Assembly: GCF_000757905.1 (NCBI RefSeq)
Contig: NZ_JRLH01000012.1
Source: Arsenophonus nilaparvatae
Lineage (GTDB): Bacteria; Pseudomonadota; Gammaproteobacteria; Enterobacterales; Enterobacteriaceae
Reading direction: 5' to 3' (one strand)
Length of the DNA: 64,000 nt
The position numbers and the translations under genes were made by a program. Below are positions 27,773-37,393 of this stretch, piece after piece; positions within the stretch are counted from its first letter, which is position 1; each line of letters starts with the position of its first letter. Under the pieces are notes generated by a model that was not told the DNA's origin, did not search any database, and was given only the letters and a program-made list of their open reading frames with translations.

Positions 27773-29068
27773 CTATTTTTTGGTTAAATCGCTATGAAAA
27801 TCTCTTTGTTTATAGCCGGTATATAATTGACGGGGACGTGCTATTTTTAATTCTTCATCATGCATTTCGTTCCAGTGAGCAATCCAACCAATTGTACGAG
27901 CAATAGCAAAAATAACCGTAAACATGGTTGTTGGGATCCCTATTGCTTTTAAAATGATGCTAGAATAGAAATCCACATTGGGATAAAGTTTTTTCTCAAT
28001 AAAATAGGGGTCATTTAGGGCTATATGTTCTAATTGCTTGGCGATTTCTAATATATTATCATTTAATTTAAGTTCTTTAAGTACTTCATCGCAGGTCTGT
28101 TTCATCACAGTTGCTCGGGGATCATAATTTTTATAAACCCGATGGCCAAATCCCATTAAACGGAAGGGATCATCTTTGTCTTTTGCCCGTTTGATAAATT
28201 TAGGAATATTTTCGACAGTTTGAATCTCTTCTAGCATGCGTAAACAGGCTTCATTGGCACCACCGTGAGCCGGTCCCCAAAGAGAGGCGATTCCAGCAGC
28301 AATACAAGCAAATGGATTAGCGCCAGAAGAACCAGCAGTTCTTACTGTTGAAGTTGATGCATTTTGTTCATGATCAGCATGCAGAATAAAAATGCGATCC
28401 ATGGCCCGTTCTATGATTGGATTAACCTGATATTTTTCACAAGGTGTAGCAAACATCATATGAAGGAAATTCGCAGAATAAGAGAGGAAATTTTGTGGGT
28501 AAATAAAAGGTTGACCAATAGAGTATTTATAACACATTGCTGCAACGGTCGGCATTTTTGATAGTAACCTAAATGCTGCTATTTCACGATGACGCGGATT
28601 ATTAACATCCAATGAGTCGTGATAGAAAGCCGCTAGTGCGCCGGTTACACCACAAAGGATTGCCATTGGATGAGAATCACGACGGAAACCTTGCAAAAGC
28701 CGAGTAATTTGATCGTGGATCATTGTATGTTCAGTGACAATTTTTTTAAAGTTGTCATAGTCGTTTTGTGAAGGTTTTTCACCGTAAAGTAGTATATAAC
28801 AAACTTCTAAATAAGTAGAATTGGTAGCCAATTGATCAATAGGATATCCGCGGTGCAAAAGAATACCTTTATCTCCATCTATATAGGTAATTTTAGACTC
28901 GCAGGATGCGGTTGAGGTAAAGCCAGGATCGTAGGTAAAATAACCTTTGGAGCCTAATCCTCGGACATCAATTACATCGATCCCAAGTGTAGGGTTTAGT
29001 ACTTCAAGCTCAATTTTTTCTGCATCTTTATCGACTAATTCTATAGTCTTTTTTTCTTTGCCTGCCAT
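27773..29068 (-). CDS. gltA: Citrate synthase (type II, hexameric)
   Basis: A 431-residue enzyme that condenses oxaloacetate and acetyl-CoA into citrate, the TCA entry step. The catalytic motifs are HADHEQNASTSTVR, GPAHGGANEA and GFGHRVYKNYDPRA, with the catalytic Asp nearby (NVDFYS). The N-terminal regulatory domain of the NADH-sensitive Gram-negative type is present. I chose ATG 29068, preceded by AGGAGA, over a start 42 bases upstream. It is divergent from sdhC as in other enterobacteria. Frame intact. Confidence 0.97.
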   Translation of the reverse strand: MAGKEKKTIELVDKDAEKIELEVLNPTLGIDVIDVRGLGSKGYFTYDPGFTSTASCESKITYIDGDKGILLHRGYPIDQLATNSTYLEVCYILLYGEKPSQNDYDNFKKIVTEHTMIHDQITRLLQGFRRDSHPMAILCGVTGALAAFYHDSLDVNNPRHREIAAFRLLSKMPTVAAMCYKYSIGQPFIYPQNFLSYSANFLHMMFATPCEKYQVNPIIERAMDRIFILHADHEQNASTSTVRTAGSSGANPFACIAAGIASLWGPAHGGANEACLRMLEEIQTVENIPKFIKRAKDKDDPFRLMGFGHRVYKNYDPRATVMKQTCDEVLKELKLNDNILEIAKQLEHIALNDPYFIEKKLYPNVDFYSSIILKAIGIPTTMFTVIFAIARTIGWIAHWNEMHDEELKIARPRQLYTGYKQRDFHSDLTKK

Positions 29069-29686
29069 TACGGGTCTCCTTAGCGCTAAAACGCAATTTC
29101 CGACAACCATGAAAGCATGATAAAACGCTTAGAAATTGCATGATATTTCATTTATTAAAAGGCTTGAATCATGTTTTTAACGAAGTTTTTATCTAATAAA
29201 ATTTTTTATTAACAATTCATAATCTATTCTGTTCCTTATATATTTTAAATTATACCAACAATAACATTAGGTTTTTTATGGGTAACAATCTAGCATGTTT
29301 ATTTTACATAATTTCTTCTTTTGTGTGGCGATAATCACTAATTAATTCAACTTAATCATATGTAAGATAAATGTTTGTTTCTTGTCAAATTACATTATCA
29401 ATTTAATGACCGATGTTTAAATCGTGATCACACTCACTGTTCAAGCTAAATCTCTCCAAACCTAATGTGTTGTAATTGTAATGGGCATGTGAAGGTCATA
29501 TACTGCAAATGAGGTCTCCGGATTACCTTGTGGTAGGAGTACCCAGCGTTAATGAGTAACAACTTTTGCCAATGTGTTAGGGATTAATTTATAAGCTGAG
29601 TTGTGCTTTGTTATCACGATCGCTGTTTGATTTCTGCTCCAGGTCCGGAGGTAGGAAAACAATAAAGAGCTGTGTGGGCATAAATT
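29069..29686. other. gltA-sdhC divergent regulatory region
   Basis: About 620 bases between two divergent TCA transcripts. In E. coli this region is controlled by CRP, ArcA and Fur/RyhB. Here a core cgtgatcacact (about 29424) resembles half-sites only, and no clear full operator can be claimed. Short ORFs within (such as 29608-29862, another frame over sdhC) are shadows. Confidence 0.5.
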
Positions 29687-30064
29687 GTGAAAAAACAAAG
29701 ACCTATCAATCTTCAATTGCAGACAATTCATTTTCCGATTACTGCAATAGCTTCGATTTTACATCGTGTCTCTGGCGTTATTACCTTTATTGCGGTCGGT
29801 ATTTTGTTATGGCTGCTGGGATTATCGCTTTCTTCACTGGAAGGTTTTCAATATGCTACTGAAATTATGGGTAGCTTTTTTATAAAATTCATTATTTGGG
29901 GTGTCTTGACTGCACTAATATATCATATTTGTGGCGGTATTCGTCATATGTTAATGGATTTTGGTTTTATCGATGAGAGTTTGTCTGTGGGACGTATTTC
30001 AGCGATAGTTGCGTTTATTATCACCGCTATTTTGTCGATCTTAGCGGGGGTTTTTGTATGGTAG
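29687..30064 (+). CDS. sdhC: Succinate dehydrogenase cytochrome b556 subunit
   Basis: A 125-residue membrane anchor of complex II with three helices. The conserved ITAIASILHRVSGV carries the Ser/Arg ubiquinone-site residues, and YHICGGIRHMLMDFG carries the heme-ligand His region. The start is GTG (29687), four codons shorter than in E. coli; the ribosome site is weak. It overlaps sdhD by seven bases. First gene of sdhCDAB-sucABCD. Confidence 0.95.
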   Translation: MKKQRPINLQLQTIHFPITAIASILHRVSGVITFIAVGILLWLLGLSLSSLEGFQYATEIMGSFFIKFIIWGVLTALIYHICGGIRHMLMDFGFIDESLSVGRISAIVAFIITAILSILAGVFVW

Positions 30065-30402
30065 TTAATGCATCAACATTAGGCCGCACTGGCACACAAG
30101 ATTGGCTACTACTTCGTGCGTCTGCCATTATTATTGCCCTTTATACGTTTTATATTGTTAGTTTTATAGTCACAACTGATTTAAATTATACTGTTTGGCG
30201 GACTTTTTTTGCTTTTCCAATAACAAAAATTTTTACTATTTTAACGCTCATTTCCATATTAGTACATGCCTGGATAGGTTTATGGCAAGTATTAACCGAT
30301 TATGTTAAGTCAATCGCCTTGCGATTATCATTACAACTATTTTTTATTGTTATATTAATGACTTATTTAATTTATGGAACAATAGTAGTGTGGGGAGCGT
30401 AA
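30058..30402 (+). CDS. sdhD: Succinate dehydrogenase membrane anchor subunit
   Basis: A 114-residue three-helix partner of SdhC in complex II. The segment ILVHAWIGLWQVLTDYVK holds the heme b ligand His and the ubiquinone-site Tyr region. It overlaps the sdhC end (ATGGTAG) and ends directly at the sdhA ATG, so translation is coupled on both sides. Length equals the E. coli protein within one residue. Confidence 0.95.
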   Translation: MVVNASTLGRTGTQDWLLLRASAIIIALYTFYIVSFIVTTDLNYTVWRTFFAFPITKIFTILTLISILVHAWIGLWQVLTDYVKSIALRLSLQLFFIVILMTYLIYGTIVVWGA

Positions 30403-32169
30403 ATGAAATTACCAGTAAGAGAGTTTGATGCCGTTGTTATTGGTGCTGGTGGCGCTGGGATGCGAGCTGCGTTGCAAATTTCTCAGTTAGGTTTGTCATG
30501 TGCATTAATTTCTAAAGTTTTCCCGACACGTTCACACACCGTATCTGCTCAGGGCGGGATCACCGTTGCGTTAGGTAATACGCATGAAGATGATTGGCAA
30601 TGGCATATGTATGATACTGTCAAGGGCTCTGATTATATAGGTGATCAAAATGCCATCGAATACATGTGCAAAACCGGACCTGAGGCCATACTAGAACTTG
30701 AGCATATGGGGTTACCATTTTCACGTTTAGACGACGGTCGTATTTATCAACGTCCATTTGGTGGCCAGTCAAAAAATTTTGGTGGTGAGCAAGCCGCTCG
30801 AACCGCGGCGGCGGCAGATAGAACTGGCCATGCCCTTTTGCATACTCTTTATCAACAGAATTTAAAAAACCATACCACGATTTTCTCCGAATGGTATTCA
30901 CTTGACTTAGTTAAAAATCAGAATGGTGACATAGTCGGTTGTACCGCATTATGCATGGAATCCGGTGAGGTCGTTTACTTTAAAGCTAAAGCTACTATTC
31001 TTGCGACAGGTGGAGCGGGAAGAATTTATCAATCAACAACTAATGCCCATATTAATACCGGTGACGGTGTTGGTATGGCTGTCAGGGCAGGTGTGCCATT
31101 GCAGGATATGGAAATGTGGCAATTTCATCCAACTGGAATTGCTGGTGCGGGTGTATTAGTGACAGAGGGATGTCGGGGAGAGGGCGGCTATTTACTTAAT
31201 AAAGATGGCGAGCGCTTTATGGAGCGTTATGCGCCTAATGCAAAAGATTTGGCTGGTCGCGATGTTGTTGCTCGCTCAATTATGATAGAGATCCGTGAAG
31301 GAAGGGGATGTGATGGCCCCTGGGGACCACACGTTAAATTAAAACTGGATCATTTAGGTAAAGAAGTGCTGGAATCACGATTACCCGGTATTCTCGAATT
31401 ATCCAGGACTTTTGCTCATGTTGATCCGGTTAAAGAACCGATTCCTGTTATCCCTACTTGTCATTATATGATGGGTGGGATCCCAACTAAAGTAACCGGA
31501 CAGGCATTGATGATTAATGAAAAAGGTGAAGATGTTGTGATCCCGGGATTATTTGCTGTTGGTGAAATAGCTTGTGTTTCCGTTCATGGAGCAAACCGTT
31601 TGGGCGGAAATTCATTGCTTGATTTGGTGGTATTCGGGCGTTCTGCCGGTTTACATCTGAAAGAATCTTTACTGGAACAAGGCTCAATGAGTGATGCTAG
31701 CGAATCTGATATTGATGCGGCCTTAATGCGTTTAAATCGCTGGGATAATACACAAAGCGGTGAAGATCCGGTAGAAATTCGCAAAGCATTACAAGCCTGT
31801 ATGCAACATAATTTTTCCGTTTTTCGTGAAGGCGATGCGATGGCTAAGGGCTTAGAAGAATTAAAGGTAATTCGTGAACGTTTGAAAAATGCCCGTTTGG
31901 ATGATACTTCACGCGAATTTAATACCCAACGCATTGAATGTCTAGAGCTGGATAATTTGGTAGAAACAGCGTTTGCAACGGCAGAAGCGGCAAATTTTCG
32001 TACTGAAAGTCGGGGAGCACATAGTCGTTTTGACCACCCTGATCGTGATGATACAAATTGGTTATGTCATACGCTATATTTACCACAATCTGGAACTATG
32101 ACTCGCCGAGTAGTCAATATGCAACCTGAGTTACGTGATCCCTTCCCACCTAAAATACGTACTTATTAA
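30403..32169 (+). CDS. sdhA: Succinate dehydrogenase flavoprotein subunit
   Basis: A 588-residue catalytic subunit that oxidises succinate to fumarate. The N-terminal FAD fold VIGAGGAGMRAAL is followed by RSHTVSAQGGI, which contains the His that covalently binds FAD. Other active-site motifs are QFHPTGI, GxRGEGG (TEGCRGEGGYLL), CHYMMGGIPT and HGANRLGGNSLLD. Length equals E. coli SdhA (588). Frame intact. Confidence 0.98.
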   Translation: MKLPVREFDAVVIGAGGAGMRAALQISQLGLSCALISKVFPTRSHTVSAQGGITVALGNTHEDDWQWHMYDTVKGSDYIGDQNAIEYMCKTGPEAILELEHMGLPFSRLDDGRIYQRPFGGQSKNFGGEQAARTAAAADRTGHALLHTLYQQNLKNHTTIFSEWYSLDLVKNQNGDIVGCTALCMESGEVVYFKAKATILATGGAGRIYQSTTNAHINTGDGVGMAVRAGVPLQDMEMWQFHPTGIAGAGVLVTEGCRGEGGYLLNKDGERFMERYAPNAKDLAGRDVVARSIMIEIREGRGCDGPWGPHVKLKLDHLGKEVLESRLPGILELSRTFAHVDPVKEPIPVIPTCHYMMGGIPTKVTGQALMINEKGEDVVIPGLFAVGEIACVSVHGANRLGGNSLLDLVVFGRSAGLHLKESLLEQGSMSDASESDIDAALMRLNRWDNTQSGEDPVEIRKALQACMQHNFSVFREGDAMAKGLEELKVIRERLKNARLDDTSREFNTQRIECLELDNLVETAFATAEAANFRTESRGAHSRFDHPDRDDTNWLCHTLYLPQSGTMTRRVVNMQPELRDPFPPKIRTY

Positions 32170-32205
32170 TGCGTGGCGTTAATAGTGTTGCGGAGAAAGT
32201 AGATT

Positions 32206-32922
32206 ATGAAAATTGAATTTTCCATTTATCGTTACAATCCAGACGTCGATAATATGCCACGTATGCAAGGCTACAGTTTGGAGATCGCTAAAGGGCGTGA
32301 CATGATGTTGCTGGATGCTTTAATTCAACTAAAAGAAAAAGATCCTACTTTAGCATTTCGTCGTTCTTGTCGTGAAGGCGTTTGTGGTTCTGATGGATTA
32401 AATATGAATGGTAAAAATGGCTTGGCCTGCATTACTCCACTGTCAGCTTTGTGTCGTGATAAAAAAAAGGTTGTTGTGCGCCCATTGCCAGGCTTACCGG
32501 TTGTTCGAGATTTAATTGTTGATATGGCTCAATTTTATACTCAATATGAAAAAATTCGGCCTTACCTTATCAATGATGGCAAGAATTCACCAGCTCGTGA
32601 GTATTTACAGACTCCTGCACAACGAGAAAAATTGGATGGCTTATATGAGTGTATTCTTTGTGCTTGCTGTTCAACCTCATGTCCATCATTTTGGTGGAAT
32701 CCGGATAAATTTATTGGTCCTGCCGGTTTATTAGCTGCTTATCGTTTTTTAATCGATAGTCGGGATACCGAAACCGATAACAGATTAGATAATTTAAATG
32801 ACGCTTTTAGTGTATTTCGCTGTCATAGCATTATGAATTGTGTCAGTGTTTGTCCAAAAGGTTTAAATCCAACTAAAGCTATTGGGCACATTAAATCGAT
32901 GTTATTAAAGCGTAGTGCATAG
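32206..32922 (+). CDS. sdhB: Succinate dehydrogenase iron-sulfur subunit
   Basis: A 238-residue electron-transfer subunit between FAD and quinone. [2Fe-2S] cysteines are in RRSCREGVCGSDG and LAC; [4Fe-4S] and [3Fe-4S] cysteines are in CILCACCSTSCPSFWW and CHSIMNCVSVCPKGLNP. Length equals E. coli SdhB. GGAGAAAG precedes the ATG. Frame intact. Confidence 0.98.
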   Translation: MKIEFSIYRYNPDVDNMPRMQGYSLEIAKGRDMMLLDALIQLKEKDPTLAFRRSCREGVCGSDGLNMNGKNGLACITPLSALCRDKKKVVVRPLPGLPVVRDLIVDMAQFYTQYEKIRPYLINDGKNSPAREYLQTPAQREKLDGLYECILCACCSTSCPSFWWNPDKFIGPAGLLAAYRFLIDSRDTETDNRLDNLNDAFSVFRCHSIMNCVSVCPKGLNPTKAIGHIKSMLLKRSA

Positions 32923-32934
32923 CTTTGGCAAAAA

Positions 32935-32960
32935 TTCCCGTAATCGAAATGTTACGGGAA
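32935..32960 (+). repeat. Hairpin just after sdhB
   Basis: ttcccgtaa (32935-32943) and ttacgggaa (32952-32960) form a perfect 9-bp stem with an eight-base loop, 13 bases past the sdhB stop. No T-run follows, so it is more likely a 3'-end stabilising or attenuating structure than a full terminator. Confidence 0.55.
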
Positions 32961-33021
32961 ATAAAAAATGGAAAACTATTATTTAAAATTGATATTTATT
33001 TTATGTGGTAAATTACAGAAG

Positions 33022-33057
33022 GAACCTTTAAAAACCGGTTGCGGTTTTTAAAGGTTC
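33022..33057 (+). repeat. Strong 15-bp hairpin in the sdhB-sucA spacer
   Basis: gaacctttaaaaacc (33022-33036) and ggtttttaaaggttc (33043-33057) pair perfectly around a six-base loop. It lies 148 bases before the sucA start. It may separate sdh from suc transcripts; the lack of a T-run argues against a simple terminator. Confidence 0.65.
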
Positions 33058-33205
33058 TTATAAATAAGGGGAATTTAATTAAGCGCTCCTTTATTAATAA
33101 TCGTGCATAGAACACGTTCAAAGAATCTTTATTGAAACCGTCTATATAAAAAGCGGTACTGTTAACTACGACGAAAACTAAAGCCTATAAGCTTAAGGGA
33201 TCACA

Positions 33206-36034
33206 ATGCACAACGGCGTAATGAAGGACTGGCTAGATTCAAGTTTTCTAGCTGGTGCAAATCAGTCTTATATCGAACAGCTTTATGAAGACTACTTAAT
33301 TGACCCTAATTCCGTTAATGCAGACTGGCGAGACTTTTTTAATAAACTACCAGGTGCAAGCTCCAACGGTGAATACTCCCATTCTCAAACACGTGAATAT
33401 TTTCGTTCATTGGCGAAAGATTCTACACGTTATCAAACTTCGGTTAGTGATCCGTCTTTGGATGCGAAGCAAGTTAAAGTCCTCCAATTAATAAACGCCT
33501 TTCGTTTTAGAGGACATCAAAATGCAAATCTTGATCCATTAGAGCTTTGGAAACAAGAAACTGTACCTGATTTAGATCCTGCATTTCATGATTTAACCGA
33601 TGCTGATTTTGAAAAAACGTTCAATGTTGGTTCTTTTGCTATTGGCCAGGAAACAATGAAATTAAGTGAGCTGTATACTGCACTGAAGCGTATTTATTGC
33701 GCTTCAATTGGTGCCGAATACATGCATATTACTAATACTGAAGAAAAACGTTGGATCCAACAGCGCCTAGAACTGGCAACACCGGTTAGTCAACAATTTA
33801 GCAAACAAGAAAAGATCCGCTTCTTATCAGAATTAACTTCAGCTGAAGGATTAGAGCGCTATCTTGGGGCAAAATTTCCTGGCGCAAAACGTTTTTCCCT
33901 TGAAGGGGGTGATTCGCTCATTCCCATGTTAAAAGATTTGATCCGTTATGCAGGTCATCAGGATACGCGTGAAGTCGTATTGGGGATGGCGCATCGTGGG
34001 CGATTAAATGTTTTAGTTAACATTTTAGGTAAGCAACCAAAAGAGCTGTTTGATGAGTTTGCAGGTAAGCATAAAGATCATTTAGGTACTGGTGATGTTA
34101 AATATCATCAGGGCTTTTCTTCTGATTTTAAAACAGAAGGTGCTTTGGTTCATTTAGCCTTGGCTTTTAATCCATCACATTTAGAAATAGTTAGTCCAGT
34201 AGTCATCGGTTCTGTTCGTGCTCGTCGTGATCGTTTAGATGAAGGTCGTAGTAATATGGTACTGCCCATTACTATCCATGGTGATGCAGCGGTAACAGGC
34301 CAGGGAGTTGTTCAGGAAATGCTGAACATGTCTCAGGCTCGTGGTTATGAGGTTGGCGGTACAGTGCGGATCGTGGTTAATAATCAGATAGGTTTTACCA
34401 CCTCCAATCCTAAAGATGCACGTTCAACACAATATTGCACTGATATCATGAAAATGGTACAAGCACCTATTTTTCATGTTAATGCCGATGATCCAGAAGC
34501 GGTTGCTTTTGTTACTCGATTGGCATTAGATTTTCGCAATAAATTTAAACGCGATGTGGTCATTGATTTAGTTTGCTATCGTCGCCATGGTCATAATGAG
34601 GCGGATGAGCCGAGTGCTACCCAACCAATTATGTATCAAAAAATTAAAAAACATGCGACACCGCGTAAAATTTATGCGGATAAATTGATAGCGGAAAAGA
34701 CAGTTACTAGCGACGAAGTAACAGAAATGGTTAATCTTTACCGTGATAAGTTAGATCACGGTGATTGTGTCGTTGATGAATGGCGTCCAATGGGAACTGA
34801 CTATTCGGTCTGGAAACCCTATTTAAATCATGAATGGAATGATGCTTACCCTGCTAAAGTTAAGAAGAAACGACTACAAGACTTAGCTAAACGTTTAAGT
34901 ACTATTCCGGCAGAGATTGTCATGCAGCCTCGGGTTGAAAAAATTTACAGTGATCGCCTGGCAATGGCGAACGGTAAAAAATTGCTCGATTGGGGAGCAG
35001 CAGAAACTTTGGCTTATGCAACATTAGTTGATGAAGGGATACAAGTTCGTTTATCAGGTGAAGATGCCGGCCGAGGTACTTTTTTTCATCGTCATGCCGT
35101 TATTCATAATCAAACTAATGGTTCAGTTTACGTCCCTCTGGCTAATATACGTGAAAATCAAGGAATATTTGACGTCTGGGATTCCGTTTTGTCTGAAGAA
35201 GCGGTACTTGCTTTTGAATATGGTTATGCATCAGCCGAGCCACGGGTTTTGACTATTTGGGAAGCTCAGTTTGGTGATTTTGCTAATGTGGCGCAAGTAG
35301 TTATCGATCAATTTATTAGTTCTGGTGAACAGAAATGGGGGCGATTGTGTGGATTGGTGATGCTGTTACCCCATGGTTATGAAGGGCAAGGTCCGGAGCA
35401 CTCTTCAGCCCGTTTAGAGCGTTATTTACAATTATGTGCGGAACAAAATATGCAAGTCTGTGTTCCGTCTACTCCAGCTCAGGTCTATCATATGCTCCGT
35501 CGTCAGATACTTCGTAATATGCGACGTCCATTGATTGTTATGTCACCCAAATCATTACTGCGTCATCCTCTTGCGGTTTCTAGTTTGGAAGAGTTAGCAA
35601 ATGGTGAATTCCAGCCGATAATTAATGAAATTGATCCCATAGATGCGAAAAAGGTCAAACGTGTCGTTTTATGTTCAGGTAAAGTTTATTATGATCTACT
35701 TGAACAACGTCGTGAAAACAAACAAAAAAATATCGCTATCGTTCGTATTGAACAATTATATCCGTTTCCCCATAAAGATTTAGAAACTACGCTCAAGCCT
35801 TATGCGCATGTTCGCGATTTTGTCTGGTGTCAAGAGGAACCTCTCAATCAGGGGGCATGGTACTGTAGTCAGCATAATATTCGGGAAGCAATTCCAAAAG
35901 GTTCATTATTAAGTTATGCGGGACGCCCTGCATCTGCTTCACCAGCCGTAGGCTACGCGTCTGTTCATCAAGAACAGCAAAAAGCATTGGTTGATGATGC
36001 ACTAAAAATAAATAAATTAAAGGATAGAAAATGA
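33206..36034 (+). CDS. sucA: 2-oxoglutarate dehydrogenase E1 component
   Basis: A 942-residue thiamine-diphosphate enzyme that decarboxylates 2-oxoglutarate and loads succinyl onto the lipoyl group of SucB. The N-terminus (WLDSSFLAGANQSYIEQLYEDYL) docks E2. Active-site motifs include GMAHRGRLNVLVN, FNPSHLEIVSPVV, the ThDP/Mg motif HGDAAVTGQGVV with NNQIGFTTSNP, and GEDAGRGTFFHRHAV. E. coli SucA is 933 residues. It overlaps sucB by four bases. Confidence 0.98.
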   Translation: MHNGVMKDWLDSSFLAGANQSYIEQLYEDYLIDPNSVNADWRDFFNKLPGASSNGEYSHSQTREYFRSLAKDSTRYQTSVSDPSLDAKQVKVLQLINAFRFRGHQNANLDPLELWKQETVPDLDPAFHDLTDADFEKTFNVGSFAIGQETMKLSELYTALKRIYCASIGAEYMHITNTEEKRWIQQRLELATPVSQQFSKQEKIRFLSELTSAEGLERYLGAKFPGAKRFSLEGGDSLIPMLKDLIRYAGHQDTREVVLGMAHRGRLNVLVNILGKQPKELFDEFAGKHKDHLGTGDVKYHQGFSSDFKTEGALVHLALAFNPSHLEIVSPVVIGSVRARRDRLDEGRSNMVLPITIHGDAAVTGQGVVQEMLNMSQARGYEVGGTVRIVVNNQIGFTTSNPKDARSTQYCTDIMKMVQAPIFHVNADDPEAVAFVTRLALDFRNKFKRDVVIDLVCYRRHGHNEADEPSATQPIMYQKIKKHATPRKIYADKLIAEKTVTSDEVTEMVNLYRDKLDHGDCVVDEWRPMGTDYSVWKPYLNHEWNDAYPAKVKKKRLQDLAKRLSTIPAEIVMQPRVEKIYSDRLAMANGKKLLDWGAAETLAYATLVDEGIQVRLSGEDAGRGTFFHRHAVIHNQTNGSVYVPLANIRENQGIFDVWDSVLSEEAVLAFEYGYASAEPRVLTIWEAQFGDFANVAQVVIDQFISSGEQKWGRLCGLVMLLPHGYEGQGPEHSSARLERYLQLCAEQNMQVCVPSTPAQVYHMLRRQILRNMRRPLIVMSPKSLLRHPLAVSSLEELANGEFQPIINEIDPIDAKKVKRVVLCSGKVYYDLLEQRRENKQKNIAIVRIEQLYPFPHKDLETTLKPYAHVRDFVWCQEEPLNQGAWYCSQHNIREAIPKGSLLSYAGRPASASPAVGYASVHQEQQKALVDDALKINKLKDRK

Positions 36035-37260
36035 GTAACATAGAAATTCTTGTTCCTGATCTTCCTGAATCTGTTGCAGATGCTACAGTTGCAACTTGGC
36101 ACAAGAAACCAGGTGATCGGGTAGAGCGTGATGAAGTGTTAGTGGAAATTGAAACGGATAAAGTTGTACTTGAAGTACCAGCAGCAGATTCAGGTATTCT
36201 GGAATCAATTTTAGAAGAAGAGGGAGCTACTGTTTTATCAAAACAGCTATTGGGTCGCATACATCTTAGTGATAGTACCGGGATTCCTGCTGAGGTAAAA
36301 GAGACTACTGAGTCAGCGCCAGCGAAACGCCAGACTGCTAGCCTTGAGGAAGAGAGTCATAGTGCACTAACACCGGCTGTCCGTCGTTTAATTGCAGAAC
36401 ATGATTTAAACCCGAGCAATATAAAAGGTAGCGGCGTAGGCGGGCGTATAACGCGTGATGATGTTGAGAAATATATTAAAAACCAATCAACAGCAAGCGA
36501 AAATAGACCGATTAAGCAACAGAATGACGCATCTACAACGCCATCATCAACTTCTTCTCATCGAAGTGAAAAACGAGTACCAATGACGCGTTTGCGTAAG
36601 CGTATAGCAGAGCGTTTACTGGAGGCAAAAAATAATACTGCCATGTTGACTACCTTTAATGAAGTTAACATGAAGCCTGTTTTTGATTTGCGTAAACATT
36701 ATAGTGAAAGCTTTGAAAAGCGGCATGGTGTGCGTTTGGGTTTTATGTCTTTCTATGTGAAAGCAGTTGTTGAAGCCTTAAAGCGTTATCCTGAAGTGAA
36801 CGCATCGATTGATGGTTCAGATGTGCTTTATCATAGTTATTTTGATATTAGTATTGCTGTTTCCACACCTAGAGGTTTAGTTACACCAGTATTACGTGAT
36901 GCAGATGCGCTTAGCATGGCAGAAATTGAAAAGCGTATTAAAGAGTTGGCAGTTAAGGGGCGTGACGGCAAATTAACGGTTGAAGAATTGACCGGTGGAA
37001 ACTTCACTATTACTAACGGTGGTGTTTTTGGCTCTTTAATGTCAACTCCGATCATTAATCCGCCGCAAAGTGCAATTTTAGGTATGCACGCCATCAAAGA
37101 TCGGCCAATGGCAGTTGATGGTAAAATCGAAATCTTGCCAATGATGTATTTAGCACTTTCTTATGATCACCGTTTAATTGATGGACGAGAGTCTGTTAGC
37201 TTCTTGGTGACAATAAAGGATATGTTGGAAGATCCGGCTCGTTTATTGTTAGACGTCTAG
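36031..37260 (+). CDS. sucB: 2-oxoglutarate dehydrogenase E2 component (dihydrolipoyl succinyltransferase)
   Basis: A 409-residue protein forming the core of the 2-oxoglutarate dehydrogenase complex. One lipoyl domain with Lys in ETDKVVLEVPA (near residue 44), a peripheral-subunit-binding domain (SALTPAVRRLIAEHDL, GSGVGGRITRDDVEKY), a flexible linker, and a catalytic domain ending with SYDHRLIDGRES (His and Asp of HxxxDG). ATGA overlap with sucA shows translational coupling. E. coli SucB is 405 residues. Confidence 0.98.
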   Translation: MSNIEILVPDLPESVADATVATWHKKPGDRVERDEVLVEIETDKVVLEVPAADSGILESILEEEGATVLSKQLLGRIHLSDSTGIPAEVKETTESAPAKRQTASLEEESHSALTPAVRRLIAEHDLNPSNIKGSGVGGRITRDDVEKYIKNQSTASENRPIKQQNDASTTPSSTSSHRSEKRVPMTRLRKRIAERLLEAKNNTAMLTTFNEVNMKPVFDLRKHYSESFEKRHGVRLGFMSFYVKAVVEALKRYPEVNASIDGSDVLYHSYFDISIAVSTPRGLVTPVLRDADALSMAEIEKRIKELAVKGRDGKLTVEELTGGNFTITNGGVFGSLMSTPIINPPQSAILGMHAIKDRPMAVDGKIEILPMMYLALSYDHRLIDGRESVSFLVTIKDMLEDPARLLLDV

Positions 37261-37393
37261 ATAACCAATTTAGAGTGAAGTTATTTACTCAGTCTGGAGC
37301 AAAGCTTGGTTAATTTTTTATTGACCAATGTTTAAATAAAAATATATAGAGAATTGTTAACTCTCTGTCAGGCTAAATTATGGATAGTGCATC

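Noticed and set aside
29420..29436. Possible CRP site in the gltA-sdhC region
   Set aside because: The half-sites cgtga and tcaca are adjacent rather than six bases apart, so it does not fit CRP.
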